This document shows positions 7,683-17,103 of a DNA stretch of 48,936 bases, piece after piece. Made by a program: the position numbers and the translations under genes. The notes beneath the pieces were generated by a model, which did no database searches, was not told the DNA's origin, and worked only from the letters and a program-made list of their open reading frames with translations. This stretch comes from Nitrosomonas communis (GTDB lineage: Bacteria; Pseudomonadota; Gammaproteobacteria; Burkholderiales; Nitrosomonadaceae): the NCBI RefSeq assembly GCF_900114745.1, contig NZ_FOUB01000028.1:1-48936 (forward strand), written 5' to 3'. The number at the start of each line of letters is the position of its first letter. The stretch's first letter is position 1.

Positions 7683-8627
7683 ATGTTCAAAGTCTTACTC
7701 AATCTAAAGCGAGCAGGAGTTGTTGGGATAAACCGACGAAATGCCGATTACATCTTACGTTACAATGAACGTTCTCTCTACCCATTGGTTGATGACAAGC
7801 TTCGCACCAAACGACTCGCAATTACTGCAGGAATTGCAGTACCTGAGTTATATGGTGTGATTGAAATCGAGCATGACATAGGTCATCTTCCCAATATTGT
7901 AAATGGTCATAAAGATTTCGTGGTTAAACCGGCGCATGGCTCGGGAGGAAACGGTATTTATGTGATCATTGGACAAATCAATAACCGCTATCAGCATAAC
8001 AATGGCAGCTTGTTGAGAGAAGAAGATCTGGAATACCATATTTCTAATATTTTAAGTGGTATGTATAGCCTTGGCGGTCAACCAGATCATGCGCTCATAG
8101 AATACAGAGTAAAGTTTGATCCGATATTTGAATCAATTAGTTATCGTGGTGTACCAGATATTCGCACTGTAGTATTCAGAGGCATCCCTGTTGCGTCAAT
8201 GGTGCGTTTACCTACACGTATGTCGGATGGTAAGGCTAATTTACATCAAGGTGCAGTTGGAGCAGGAATAGATTTAGCAACCGGGCTTACTACGAATGCT
8301 GTTTGGCAAAACCACCCTGTTGAACAACACCCTGATACTGGCGCCAATATTGGTAATTTCAAAATTCCTCACTGGGATAAACTATTAACATTGGCATCTC
8401 AGTGTTATGAATTGGTCGGATTAGGTTATCTTGGAGTGGATGTTGTATTGGATCGTGAGCTGGGTCCTTTGGTATTGGAATTAAATGCAAGACCTGGTTT
8501 GTCTATCCAAATTGCAAATGGAAAAGGTATGCAGAAGCGTCTTGAATATATTGATCAACTTGCTGAAATTCCTGCTTCAGCGCAAGAACGTGCATCTTTT
8601 GCGCAGAATCTTTGCCTACAACTATAA
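7683..8627 (+). CDS. ATP-grasp alpha-L-glutamate ligase-like protein (RimK-related)
   Basis: This 314-residue ATP-grasp enzyme has the nucleotide-binding motif DFVVKPAHGSGGNGIYVI at about residues 79-96. The metal- and phosphate-binding end LGVDVVLDRELGPLVLELNA lies at about 251-270, followed by RPGLSIQIANG. It belongs to the RimK-related group that ligates glutamate or another amino acid to a carboxylate. It is the third gene of the operon with the retropepsin and membrane transglutaminase homologue. The conserved trio is predicted to modify a cell-envelope peptide or protein; the substrate is unknown. Confidence 0.88.
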   Translation: MFKVLLNLKRAGVVGINRRNADYILRYNERSLYPLVDDKLRTKRLAITAGIAVPELYGVIEIEHDIGHLPNIVNGHKDFVVKPAHGSGGNGIYVIIGQINNRYQHNNGSLLREEDLEYHISNILSGMYSLGGQPDHALIEYRVKFDPIFESISYRGVPDIRTVVFRGIPVASMVRLPTRMSDGKANLHQGAVGAGIDLATGLTTNAVWQNHPVEQHPDTGANIGNFKIPHWDKLLTLASQCYELVGLGYLGVDVVLDRELGPLVLELNARPGLSIQIANGKGMQKRLEYIDQLAEIPASAQERASFAQNLCLQL

Positions 8628-8712
8628 AACACCCGCTTTCTAACCGTTGTGTTCATCCATACTAACTTTGTCTGCTTGCCATCTACTTAGGAGATGATAG
8701 GTTTACTCTAAG

Positions 8713-9036
8713 CTATTCCGTATCATTCGATTTAATCGTACTTAAACGAGTACGTAATATTTCAACTTCTTCACGAAGCTGTAGTACCAATGCGACACCT
8801 GCTAGATTAACACCAAGATCTCTTTGTAACCTCTGAATAATTTGAACGCGCCGCAAACAAGCACCACTGAAGTACCACCGCTTGGATGTGATATTAATTG
8901 GCTCAAGAATTCCTTCTTCAACTAAAGAAATGATCCATTCTGCATTGACTGCACAGATACGGCTTAACTCACCGAGAGAAAATTCCATATCATCTTCAAC
9001 GATAATGCCATCGATTACATTATGATTTAATGTCAT
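8713..9036 (-). CDS. cbpM: chaperone modulator CbpM
   Basis: This 107-residue protein is of the CbpM/MerR-like type: FSLGELSRICAVNAEWIISLVEEGILEP, then RWYFSGACLRRVQIIQRLQRDLGVNLAGVA, then a leucine-rich helix. CbpM binds the J domain of CbpA and inhibits its co-chaperone activity. The ATG immediately follows the stop of cbpA (9037), so the pair is tightly coupled, as in Escherichia coli. Confidence 0.9.
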   Translation of the reverse strand: MTLNHNVIDGIIVEDDMEFSLGELSRICAVNAEWIISLVEEGILEPINITSKRWYFSGACLRRVQIIQRLQRDLGVNLAGVALVLQLREEVEILRTRLSTIKSNDTE

Positions 9037-9984
9037 TTATACCCCCAATTTGGCACGTGGATTAAATGCCAGTTTTTGTTCCATTTCCCGGTATAGTATG
9101 CGAGCTTGCTCGCTATCAGCTGGCGGCAAAACAACTTGTAATGTAATGTATAAATCTCCGGGTGGATGAGCCGGAATGCCCCGTTCTTTTAGGCGCAGCT
9201 TGCGTCCTGATTGGATGCCAGGAGGTATTTTCAAATCCACAATACCAGTTGGAGTAGGAGTTTTGATGGTTACTCCCAACGCAACTTCCCATGGCGTAAC
9301 AGGAAGTTCGAGAAAAACATCCTTCTCCTCAACTTTATACAAAGAGTGCGGCTGAAATGCTACCTCTAAATAAAGATCTCCAGCACTATTTTGATCCACG
9401 CCTCGGCTACCTTGGCCTACGAGACGAATAAGTTGCCCCTGTCGAACTCCTTTTGGAATTCTCACATTTAATGTACGCTCTTTAATTTTCGGTCGCCCGT
9501 CAGGACCTATCTCTGTGTGCTGAAGTGTGATAGTGCGAGTTGCTCCATGATAAGAATCTTCAAGATCAATTAATATTTTGGCATGGGTATCTTCGCCACG
9601 TACATTAAAGCCATAATGACGATTTTCTCTATTGGCATTGAAGCGGCTTCCAAATAATGCTTCAAAAAAGCTGCTAAATTCTGAAGTATCTGCTTGAGTA
9701 AATCCCCCACCATGAAACTCAAAACCTTGATTCCATCCAGGCGGGGGCTGAAATTCCTGACCACTTCTCCAACCGCTGCCTAATTGATCATAAGCAGCAC
9801 GTTTCTCAGGATCTTTAAGCACCTCATATGCTTCACCAATCTCTTTGAAACGGACCTCGGCATCAGCTTCTTTACTGACGTCTGGGTGATATTTCCGTGC
9901 CAGCTTACGATACGCTCGCTTAATATCATCTTGTGTGGCATCACGTTTAATGCCCATAATATTATAATAATCTTTGAATTCCAC
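9037..9984 (-). CDS. cbpA: DnaJ-class co-chaperone CbpA
   Basis: This 315-residue Hsp40 has an N-terminal J domain (about 1-70) with YRKLARKYHPDVSKE carrying the HPD motif that stimulates DnaK. A Gly/Phe/Gln-rich linker follows, then two C-terminal substrate-binding beta domains (RIPKGVRQGQLIRLVGQGSRG; LKIPPGIQSGRKLRLKERGI). There is no zinc-finger region, which separates CbpA from DnaJ. It is the first gene of the cbpA-cbpM operon. No convincing sigma-32 promoter was found in the AT-rich DNA upstream. Confidence 0.93.
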   Translation of the reverse strand: MEFKDYYNIMGIKRDATQDDIKRAYRKLARKYHPDVSKEADAEVRFKEIGEAYEVLKDPEKRAAYDQLGSGWRSGQEFQPPPGWNQGFEFHGGGFTQADTSEFSSFFEALFGSRFNANRENRHYGFNVRGEDTHAKILIDLEDSYHGATRTITLQHTEIGPDGRPKIKERTLNVRIPKGVRQGQLIRLVGQGSRGVDQNSAGDLYLEVAFQPHSLYKVEEKDVFLELPVTPWEVALGVTIKTPTPTGIVDLKIPPGIQSGRKLRLKERGIPAHPPGDLYITLQVVLPPADSEQARILYREMEQKLAFNPRAKLGV

Positions 9985-10351
9985 TTTACTCTATATATTC
10001 AATTTATTTTTTATAGTTCGTATTCGTTTCAGTTTAAATCAAATTTAAATCCAATATTACTTTTGTTCAAGCAAATCCCGTTTAAATCAGGTAAATACTT
10101 AACTTGAATTTTCCATTAACATCCTGGTTATTTAATTCTTGGGTATAGGTTTAATAATTTCTTTCAATTTATGAGTTGATGATAAATTAATATGAAGTAT
10201 AAAAATTGAATCTGAAGAGATTTTTATAATCTATATTCAGATTAATATGAAATAATCTCTAACTTACTAATAATTACTATTATCTAATTATTCCTAGGCA
10301 TTGACAGTTACAATCAAAGATAAATTAATAAGACTAAGACAGGTAATTAAC
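9985..10351. other. AT-rich intergenic region
   Basis: This is the divergent spacer between cbpA (minus) and the YciI gene (plus). It is strongly AT-rich with several short A/T runs. I see no RNA gene, no credible open frame and no clear inverted repeat. It should hold the promoters of both flanking genes. Confidence 0.5.
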
Positions 10352-10657
10352 ATGATGTTTTATGTGATAAATGGGGAAGATGCTCCAGATAGCCTTGAAA
10401 AACGCTTGATAGCCAGGCCAGCGCATCTGGAGCGCATCAAAGCATTGCAAGATGAAGGACGACTTATACTTGCAGGGCCCTATCCAGCAATTGATAATCC
10501 TGATCCTGGTCCAGCTGGCTTTTCCGGAAGCTTAATTGTGGCTGAATTTGTTTCACTTGAAGCAGCGAAATCTTGGGCAGAAGCGGATCCTTATGTAACC
10601 ACAGGAGTATATTCAAAAGTAACTGTTAAACCATTCAGGAAAGTTTTGCCAGGTTAA
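10352..10657 (+). CDS. YciI family protein
   Basis: The product of about 101 residues starts [19 protein letters not shown] and contains [20 protein letters not shown] and [20 protein letters not shown]. This is the small alpha-beta fold of YciI, a dimeric domain with conserved His and Asp residues (RPAHL; AEADPYV) of unclear enzymatic role. An upstream TTG at 10301 is open in frame, but the family begins at M-F-Y, so the ATG at 10352 or 10355 is chosen; AGACAGG lies just upstream. It is a single gene. Confidence 0.88.
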   Translation: MMFYVINGEDAPDSLEKRLIARPAHLERIKALQDEGRLILAGPYPAIDNPDPGPAGFSGSLIVAEFVSLEAAKSWAEADPYVTTGVYSKVTVKPFRKVLPG

Positions 10658-10823
10658 ACTTTTATATAATAATAGATTAGAAATTATTAATAAGGATTGC
10701 CAGATATTTTATGTTACCTATGCCTATAATATGTAAAGACTAACGCTTACAATCAATGAAACTGGTAGGGCGTAATCTTATATAAAAAATTTCATCAATT
10801 TTATATTTTCTAGAGGAAGTTGC

Positions 10824-11621
10824 ATGCAGTTAATAAAATTTCTATTGTTAATGACGGTAAGTGTGTCAAGTTTTGTTGTCACTTCTCTTCATGCCCAATC
10901 GACTGCTTCGGTAGCAAAAGTCAATGGAGTAGCGATTCCACAGGCGCGGCTTGATTTTATGGTCAAAGCTGCTGTGGCTCAAGGGCAACCTGAATCTTCG
11001 GACATGAGGAATAACCTGCGCGAAAATCTCATAGCGGAAGAAATTATTGCGCAAGAGGCTCAAAAAAAAGGGCTTGATCGGGATCCGGATGTGATCACTC
11101 AAACCGAGCTTGCTCGTCAGGCAATATTAGTTAGAGCCTATCAAGCTGATTACATTAAAAATAATACAGTAAGTGACGATATCTTACGACGCGAATATGA
11201 AACTGTAAAAGCACAGATGGGCGATAAAGAATATAAAGCTCGTCATATCCTGGTTGAAAGTGAAGCAGAAGCTAAAGACATCATTGCTTCTCTTAAGAAA
11301 AAAGGTGCTTCTTTTGAGAAACTAGCAAAAGAAAAATCGATTGATGCCGGTAGTAAAGAAAATGGTGGTGAATTAGGGTGGAGTGCAGCTGCAGCCTATG
11401 TCAAGCCTTTCGCCGAAGCTTTGCAAAATCTGAAAAAAGGAAATACAACAGAAAAGCCGGTGCAAACTAATTTCGGATGGCATGTCATTCGCTTGGAAGA
11501 TGTACGTCCTGCAGTTCCACCTTCATTTGAAGAAGTAAAAACAAATATGCAACAGCGTGTATTACAGCGGAATTTTGCTGCGACTGTGCAAGATCTACGT
11601 AGTAAAGCTAAAGTCGAATAA
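10824..11621 (+). CDS. periplasmic peptidyl-prolyl cis-trans isomerase (parvulin/PpiC family)
   Basis: This 265-residue protein has a signal peptide (FLLLMTVSVSSFVVTSLHAQ, cleavage likely after HAQ), so it acts in the periplasm. A SurA-like helical N-terminal region (about 25-130, with EEIIAQEAQKKGLDRDPDV) precedes a parvulin domain at about 130-240. The domain motifs are YKARHILVESEAEAKDII, GGELGWSAAAAYVKPF and TNFGWHVIRLEDVR. It should catalyse proline isomerisation in folding outer-membrane or secreted proteins. AGAGGAAG precedes the ATG. It converges on alr. Confidence 0.92.
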   Translation: MQLIKFLLLMTVSVSSFVVTSLHAQSTASVAKVNGVAIPQARLDFMVKAAVAQGQPESSDMRNNLRENLIAEEIIAQEAQKKGLDRDPDVITQTELARQAILVRAYQADYIKNNTVSDDILRREYETVKAQMGDKEYKARHILVESEAEAKDIIASLKKKGASFEKLAKEKSIDAGSKENGGELGWSAAAAYVKPFAEALQNLKKGNTTEKPVQTNFGWHVIRLEDVRPAVPPSFEEVKTNMQQRVLQRNFAATVQDLRSKAKVE

Positions 11622-11640
11622 TCTTATTTTGCTTGGGAGT

Positions 11641-11664
11641 CAGTAAAGTTAAAAGGCTTTACTG
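11641..11664. terminator. convergent hairpin between the parvulin gene and alr
   Basis: CAGTAAAG and CTTTACTG form a perfect 8-bp stem around an 8-nt loop, between two convergent genes and covering the alr stop codon. Neither side has a strong T run, so it would be a weak or factor-assisted bidirectional terminator. Confidence 0.4.
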
Positions 11665-12750
11665 ATTCTCGTCAGTCGTTGTGATTGTTTTAACCCTTGA
11701 GGATAAGGCACAAAACAATTCATAACTGATTGTGCCTGCAGATGTTGCTACTTCCTCTATGGGTAACTCATTTCCCCATAAAATTACTGGGCTCCCAATA
11801 CGAGCATTTTTAATGCCGGTAAGATCAACGGTTAGCATGTCCATGGAGATTCGTCCAACAATACGTGTGCGTTGCCCATTAACAAGGACTGGGGTACCTG
11901 TTGGCGCATGTCGTGGATATCCATCAGCATAACCGCACGCAACGATACCAATATGCATCGGTTGTTCAGTCTGAAATTGACCACCATATCCAACTTTTTC
12001 TTTTGCAGCAAGATACTGTATAGCGATTATTTTGCTTGATACGGTCATGACAGGGCGTAATCCTAGCTCTGAAGCAGTTTTATCTATTAAAGGGGAAGCA
12101 CCATAGAGCATAATGCCGGGACGTACCCAATCGGCATGTGCTTTTGGATATTGTAAAATTGCTGCAGAGTTTGCTAATGAGCATGGTAGAGGATATTTTC
12201 CAGCAAACAAGTGGAAACGTTTGAGTTGCTGATTCACTTCGTCTTTTTTAAAGGGGTCATCTGCGCTGGCAAAATGTGTCATTAACGTAATTTGATCGAT
12301 ACGCGGATTATTCTTTAATATTTTAAGTGCCACTAATCCTTTCTCGGGTGTAAAACCAAGACGATTCATTCCTGTATTAATTTTAAGAAATACATTGATC
12401 TTAGTTTCTTGTTTTGATGAGGACAGCATGGCTAATTGCTCATGATGGTGTATGACTGTACTTAATTGATACTGTCTTATAATAGCTAGATCTGCCTCAG
12501 AGAAAAAGCCTTCAAGAAGCAAAATAGGCTGATAAATACCTGCTTCTCTTAAGCGTATAGCAGCATCGAGTTCAAGAACAGCAAAAGCATCTGCTGCTTT
12601 GATGGCATTGGCAATATTAAGTAGGCCATGTCCATAAGCATTTGCCTTAATGACTGCTATGACACGTGCGTTTTGCGCATGTTTGCGTGCGATGTAAAAA
12701 TTATGCTGAAGTGCTGCCAGGTCAATCCGTGCATGAATCGGGCGAGACAT
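11659..12750 (-). CDS. alr: alanine racemase
   Basis: This PLP enzyme converts L- to D-alanine for peptidoglycan. The 363-residue protein has the PLP lysine in VIKANAYGHG (K35) at the top of the N-terminal barrel, the barrel motif INVFLKINTGMNRLGF at about 120-135, and the second catalytic residue in KVGYGGQF (Tyr, about 257) in the C-terminal beta domain. GRISMDMLTVDL is also typical. The length is normal. It is a single gene convergent with the parvulin gene. Confidence 0.96.
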   Translation of the reverse strand: MSRPIHARIDLAALQHNFYIARKHAQNARVIAVIKANAYGHGLLNIANAIKAADAFAVLELDAAIRLREAGIYQPILLLEGFFSEADLAIIRQYQLSTVIHHHEQLAMLSSSKQETKINVFLKINTGMNRLGFTPEKGLVALKILKNNPRIDQITLMTHFASADDPFKKDEVNQQLKRFHLFAGKYPLPCSLANSAAILQYPKAHADWVRPGIMLYGASPLIDKTASELGLRPVMTVSSKIIAIQYLAAKEKVGYGGQFQTEQPMHIGIVACGYADGYPRHAPTGTPVLVNGQRTRIVGRISMDMLTVDLTGIKNARIGSPVILWGNELPIEEVATSAGTISYELFCALSSRVKTITTTDENQ

Positions 12751-13142
12751 GAGTATTATTTGTCTGGAAGATAATGCTTATTTCAATTATTTGAATTTTA
12801 TTCAATTTCTCTAGTAGAGATTGTCAGAATAAAAAATATATTTAATTAAATCAATACATTATAATAGATGGCAATTGATTGGATTATTTTGCGGATAGCT
12901 AATTTTTATCATATTAACTGGCAATAGGAGCTATCAAAGAAACATTTTGATGTAACATAAAAATAATGTAGTAAGAAATTCATCTTTACAAAGAAAGTGA
13001 GTATTTTAATACTACAACTATTTGATTATTGAAGTGAGATGATATAAGAGCTTAGCGCGCTATTTTTTAACACACCCAAATCCGGGTAATAAGCATACAA
13101 TCAACATTTATTGTAAATTCAGAATAATTACAGCCTACCAGA
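12751..13142. other. intergenic region upstream of alr and ftsY
   Basis: This divergent spacer of about 390 bp is very AT-rich. It must hold the promoters of alr (minus) and the ftsY-ftsE-ftsX group (plus). No RNA gene, clear open frame or strong inverted repeat was seen. Confidence 0.5.
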
Positions 13143-14141
13143 ATGTTTAGTCTTTTTAAATCTAAAAAAAATTCTACTGAAAAAAATTCCGCTGAAGATA
13201 ATTCTAAGACGGAGAGTTGGACAAGTAAAATCAGACAAGGGCTTGCTCGAACCCGGCAGAATTTTGGCAAGCAATTATCTAGTTTGTTAAGTAGTCGCAA
13301 AATAGATGAGGCACTGTATGATGAACTTGAGACTATCTTGCTTACGGCAGATACTGGCGTGAATGCTACTAATTTGCTGCTGGAAGCATTACGTAAGAAA
13401 GTAAAAAGAGATGCGCTGAGCAATGCGGAGCAGCTTAAAGAAGCACTTCAAGAAACTTTGGTCAATTTGCTTGCTCCATTGGCTCAACCGCTTGATGTTA
13501 CGACCAAGAAGCCATTCATCATTATGATAACGGGCGTAAATGGTGTCGGTAAAACGACTACAATTGGCAAACTTGCTCATTATTTTCAATCGCAGGGTAA
13601 ATCAGTATTGCTGGCTGCTGGTGATACATTTCGTGCGGCAGCGCGAGAACAATTATTGGCATGGGGTGAACGCAATGATGTGACAGTTATAGCACAGGAA
13701 AGTGATTCTCAGAAAAAGAGTGATCCTGCCGCTGTCATATTCGACGCAATCAATGCAGCTAAAGCACGTGATATAGATATAGTATTGGCTGATACTGCTG
13801 GCCGTTTGACTACCCAAATGCATCTGATGGAAGAGATTAAAAAGATCAAACGAGTTATCAACAAGGCGTTACCAGATGCCCCACATGAGGTCTTGTTAGT
13901 ATTGGATGCCAATACCGGTCAGAATGCACTTAATCAGCTCAAAGCTTTTGATGAAGCCCTTGGCGTGACAGGTTTAGTCCTTACCAAACTGGATGGTACT
14001 GCCAAAGGAGGTGTAATAGCTGCCATAGCCGCCCAATATCCACAAAATCCTCCTGCTTTACGCTTTATTGGAATAGGGGAGGGGTTAGAAGATCTAAGGC
14101 CATTTGATGCGCAAGAATTTGTCGAAGCAATATTTGATTAA
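13143..14141 (+). CDS. ftsY: signal recognition particle receptor FtsY
   Basis: FtsY docks SRP-bound ribosomes at the membrane and hydrolyses GTP together with Ffh. The 332-residue protein has a short charged A region (about 1-30), an N domain helical bundle and a G domain. The G domain shows TGVNGVGKTTTIGKLA (about 135-150), DTFRAAAREQLLAWGER, LADTAGRLTTQ and LTKLDGTAKGGV. It is the first gene of ftsY-ftsE-ftsX, followed 41 bp later by ftsE. The short acidic N-terminus is usual for betaproteobacteria. Confidence 0.97.
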   Translation: MFSLFKSKKNSTEKNSAEDNSKTESWTSKIRQGLARTRQNFGKQLSSLLSSRKIDEALYDELETILLTADTGVNATNLLLEALRKKVKRDALSNAEQLKEALQETLVNLLAPLAQPLDVTTKKPFIIMITGVNGVGKTTTIGKLAHYFQSQGKSVLLAAGDTFRAAAREQLLAWGERNDVTVIAQESDSQKKSDPAAVIFDAINAAKARDIDIVLADTAGRLTTQMHLMEEIKKIKRVINKALPDAPHEVLLVLDANTGQNALNQLKAFDEALGVTGLVLTKLDGTAKGGVIAAIAAQYPQNPPALRFIGIGEGLEDLRPFDAQEFVEAIFD

Positions 14142-14182
14142 CCTTTTAACCGATTGGATCTGCTTGTTGGTACTGGGTATTT

Positions 14183-14836
14183 ATGATTAGTTTTGTCAAT
14201 GTTACTAAGCGTTATCCAGACGGGTTTGAAGCCTTAAAAAATGTTGCTTTCACAATTCATTCGGGTGAATTAGTTTTGGTAGCCGGTCATTCCGGTGCCG
14301 GTAAAAGCACTATGCTAAAGCTTATTGCGGCAATTGAGCGTCCCACCTATGGCAATATTTTGGTAAGCGATCAGAATGTCAACGCACTTAAGAAAAGTAT
14401 GATTCCTTTTTTAAGGCGTAGCCTGGGGTTAATCTTTCAAGATCAGAAGATTTTGTATGATCGTAATGTTTTTGCCAATGTGATGTTGCCATTACAAATA
14501 CGTGGTTTTCAGAATAAAACTGCGGCTGGGAGAGTTCGTGCTGCACTTGATAAAGTTGGGTTACTGAGAAAGGAAAATGCTTACCCAATTACATTATCTG
14601 GTGGCGAGAAGCAACGATTATGTATTGCTCGAGCGGTGGTTCATCGACCATCCATTCTGATCGCCGATGAGCCAACAGCAAATCTTGATGTAGATTATGC
14701 GCAAAGCATTATGGAAGTATTCAGATCTTTTCATCAGGTAGGGGTTACGGTGGTGATCGCTACACATGATACAGCCCTATTAAATGATAACCGTTATCGT
14801 ATACTTACACTCAATCAAGGAAAGCTAGTGGTATGA
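14183..14836 (+). CDS. ftsE: cell division ATP-binding protein FtsE
   Basis: This 217-residue ABC ATPase has Walker A GHSGAGKST (about 36-44), Q-loop FQDQKILYDRN, signature LSGGEKQR (about 138) and Walker B ILIADEPTANLD. FtsE works with the membrane protein FtsX to activate peptidoglycan amidases at the septum through EnvC-like partners. The stop overlaps the ftsX start (ATGA), indicating translational coupling. Confidence 0.96.
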   Translation: MISFVNVTKRYPDGFEALKNVAFTIHSGELVLVAGHSGAGKSTMLKLIAAIERPTYGNILVSDQNVNALKKSMIPFLRRSLGLIFQDQKILYDRNVFANVMLPLQIRGFQNKTAAGRVRAALDKVGLLRKENAYPITLSGGEKQRLCIARAVVHRPSILIADEPTANLDVDYAQSIMEVFRSFHQVGVTVVIATHDTALLNDNRYRILTLNQGKLVV

Positions 14837-15741
14837 AAATATGGTTATCACAACATTGGCAAGCACTAAACCGAGCACTCAAGCAACTTACAAATACACC
14901 CTTATCCAGCCTCCTGAGCATTATTGTCATTGGGATTGCTTTCAGTTTGCCCCTTGGGATTTATACTATGCTTGGAAACTTGCAAGCTATTTCCAGTGAT
15001 ACTGCCAGCACGCCACAATTAAGTGTATTTCTTAAATTGAAAGCATCACAAGCAGATATTGAAAACGTTAATTCACAATTGGAAGAATTTCCTTATATTG
15101 CGAGTTTTCAATTTATTTCCAAGGAAATTGCGTTGCAACAATTACAGCAAGAAAGTAATTTAAATGAGGTGGCAAATAATCTACCAAAAAATCCGTTACC
15201 TGATGCTTTTATTATTAATCTTCAGCAAATTCTACCTGATGAATTAGAGAATATACGCGCTGTAATAAAAAAATGGCCTGAGATAGAGCACGTCCAGGTC
15301 GATACAGATTGGGCCAGACGGGTAGATGCTTTACTCAGATTGGGGCAGCTTGCCGTATTGATGTTAGCCGTTGTGTTAGGTTTGGCATTAATCATAGTCG
15401 TTTTTAATACAATTCGCTTACAGGTATTAACCAAACGAGATGAAATTGAAGTTATTAAATTAATCGGAGCGACCGATAGTTTCATCCGTCGTCCTTTCCT
15501 TTATTTTGGTGCAATACAAGGAATGGCTGGTGCAGCAGCTGGCTGGCTCCTTATTGCCTTAGGTATTCAGGCTATCAATGAGAGTTTAGTAGAATTGGCA
15601 CAACTCTATGAGACAGATTTTCATTTGAATTATCTTTCTTTCTACGATAGTCTTAGTTTGCTTATCTTTTCAGCATTGCTAGGATGGTTGGGGGCCAGAT
15701 TATCAGTTGCACAGTATCTCTCTCAAATAGAACCAGAATAG
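14833..15741 (+). CDS. ftsX: cell division protein FtsX
   Basis: This 302-residue permease-like protein has a first membrane helix at about 24-46 (LSIIVIGIAFSLPLGIYTML), a periplasmic domain at about 50-165, then three more hydrophobic helices (LAVLMLAVVLGLALIIVVFN and two C-terminal). The cytoplasmic loop RLQVLTKRDEIEVIKLIGAT is the FtsE-coupling region typical of FtsX. It partners FtsE encoded immediately upstream. Confidence 0.95.
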   Translation: MKIWLSQHWQALNRALKQLTNTPLSSLLSIIVIGIAFSLPLGIYTMLGNLQAISSDTASTPQLSVFLKLKASQADIENVNSQLEEFPYIASFQFISKEIALQQLQQESNLNEVANNLPKNPLPDAFIINLQQILPDELENIRAVIKKWPEIEHVQVDTDWARRVDALLRLGQLAVLMLAVVLGLALIIVVFNTIRLQVLTKRDEIEVIKLIGATDSFIRRPFLYFGAIQGMAGAAAGWLLIALGIQAINESLVELAQLYETDFHLNYLSFYDSLSLLIFSALLGWLGARLSVAQYLSQIEPE

Positions 15742-15763
15742 AGATATTGCTTTTTAGTGGGTA

Positions 15764-15869
15764 ATTCCATTTCCAAATTCAAAAGTGATGCTAAGGCGAG
15801 CCGTAGACAGTATAAATAATACGGCAAGGTGAAGCCCCGACAAAGTCAGTTTTGATTTAGAAATGGAAT
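15764..15869. repeat. MITE-like palindromic repeat, copy 1
   Basis: This 106-bp element between ftsX and rpoH has inverted ends: ATTCCATTTCCAAATTCAAA at the left and, inverted, ATTCCATTTCTAAATCAAAA at the right. The body contains AAGGCGAGCC, GACAGTATAAATAATACGGC and a GGTGAAGCC-type segment. A second copy lies at 44140-44242. The outer bases match the terminal repeats of the IS630 element at 29239-31997, including TA-A-TTCC at one end and TA-TTCC at the other. It may be a non-autonomous element moved by that transposase. Confidence 0.7.
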
Positions 15870-16044
15870 AAGCTTCTCTATACCCAACATCTCTAGACAC
15901 AAATACATTTTCTAGATCTTTCTCTCCAAACCATAAAATATCTCTAAACGGAGTGTTCAGAGAATATTCCCTCTACACTAAAGTTAGGCTTTCAAAAAAA
16001 ATTTTCTCATGAAATTATAATAGTTAAGGAAACTTCAGGAATTA

Positions 16045-16071
16045 TTAGCACTCTCATTGTGCGAGTGCTAA
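16045..16071. promoter_or_regulatory. CIRCE operator (HrcA site) upstream of rpoH
   Basis: TTAGCACTC, a 9-nt spacer and GAGTGCTAA make a perfect match to the CIRCE inverted repeat bound by the heat-shock repressor HrcA. It ends 50 bp before the rpoH ATG. This implies that HrcA represses rpoH transcription, so that the two heat-shock regulators are wired in series. Confidence 0.93.
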
Positions 16072-16121
16072 AATAAATTTTAAAATAATAATAATTCAAA
16101 ATTGAGATTAAAGGAGAAAGT

Positions 16122-16970
16122 ATGACAACAACTCTTGCGTTACCCACAATAGCGGGAAATAGTATTGAAGGATATATTCAAACTGTTAACCGTTTCCCTA
16201 TGCTATCCCAAGAGGAAGAAATACGGTTGGCGAAATGTTTAAGGGATGAAAATGATATAGAAGCTGCTCATCAATTGGTGTTATCGCATTTAAGAGTGGT
16301 CATTGCGATAGCTCGCGGCTATTTAGGTTACGGCTTACCCCATGCCGATTTAATACAGGAAGGTAATATCGGCTTAATGAAAGCGGTGAAACGATTTGAT
16401 CCAGAACGTGGCGTGCGCCTGGTATCCTTTGCGATTCATTGGATTAAAGCAGAAATCCATGAATTCATCATGCGAAATTGGAGATTAGTCAAAATTGCCA
16501 CAACGAAACAGCAACGTAAGTTATTTTTTAACCTGCGGAGCATGAAACAAGGTTTGAATTCCATGAATCAGGAGGAGATAGCTGCCGTAGCAAAACAATT
16601 GGGCGTCAAATCTGAAGAAGTCATCGAAATGGAAACCCGCTTTAGTGGTCGTGATATCTCACTGGAGCCATTATCAGAAGAAGATGATGAAAGCTGTAAT
16701 CCGATTGATTATTTGACCGATGGTATCGATCCATCACAAATTATTGAGAAAAACCAGATTTCTCACCTATGCCATGAAAGACTTAAAGAATCACTTGCCA
16801 ACCTTGATGATCGTAGCCGCCATATTATTGAAGCGCGCTGGCTAAGAGAAAAAGATACTGCGACACTTCATGAGTTGGCTGAAGAATTAGGGGTATCAGC
16901 TGAGCGGGTTCGACAAATTGAAGTCAAAGCAATTGAGAAAATAAGAAATTCAGTTGCTAATGCTATCTAA
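16122..16970 (+). CDS. rpoH: RNA polymerase heat-shock sigma factor sigma-32 (RpoH)
   Basis: This 282-residue sigma factor begins with the region 1.2-like NSIEGYIQTVNRFPMLSQEEE. Region 2 follows (LIQEGNIGLMKAVKRFDPER; FAIHWIKAEIHEFIMRNWRL), then the diagnostic RpoH box QRKLFFNLR (about 129-137). Region 4 carries the helix-turn-helix LAEELGVSAERVRQIEVKAI. It directs transcription of heat-shock genes. A strong AAAGGAGAAAG ribosome-binding site precedes the ATG. A perfect CIRCE site lies upstream. Confidence 0.97.
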   Translation: MTTTLALPTIAGNSIEGYIQTVNRFPMLSQEEEIRLAKCLRDENDIEAAHQLVLSHLRVVIAIARGYLGYGLPHADLIQEGNIGLMKAVKRFDPERGVRLVSFAIHWIKAEIHEFIMRNWRLVKIATTKQQRKLFFNLRSMKQGLNSMNQEEIAAVAKQLGVKSEEVIEMETRFSGRDISLEPLSEEDDESCNPIDYLTDGIDPSQIIEKNQISHLCHERLKESLANLDDRSRHIIEARWLREKDTATLHELAEELGVSAERVRQIEVKAIEKIRNSVANAI

Positions 16971-17103
16971 TTTTAAATAAAGACTATGGTTAGAAGCTCA
17001 AAACTGGTCAGGTGAGAAAATTTACACTTTTTGCTATAAATAAAATGGCTATAAACTGTTAAACTATAAAAAGCTCGCAAATTTATACTTGAATAAGGTG
17101 TAG

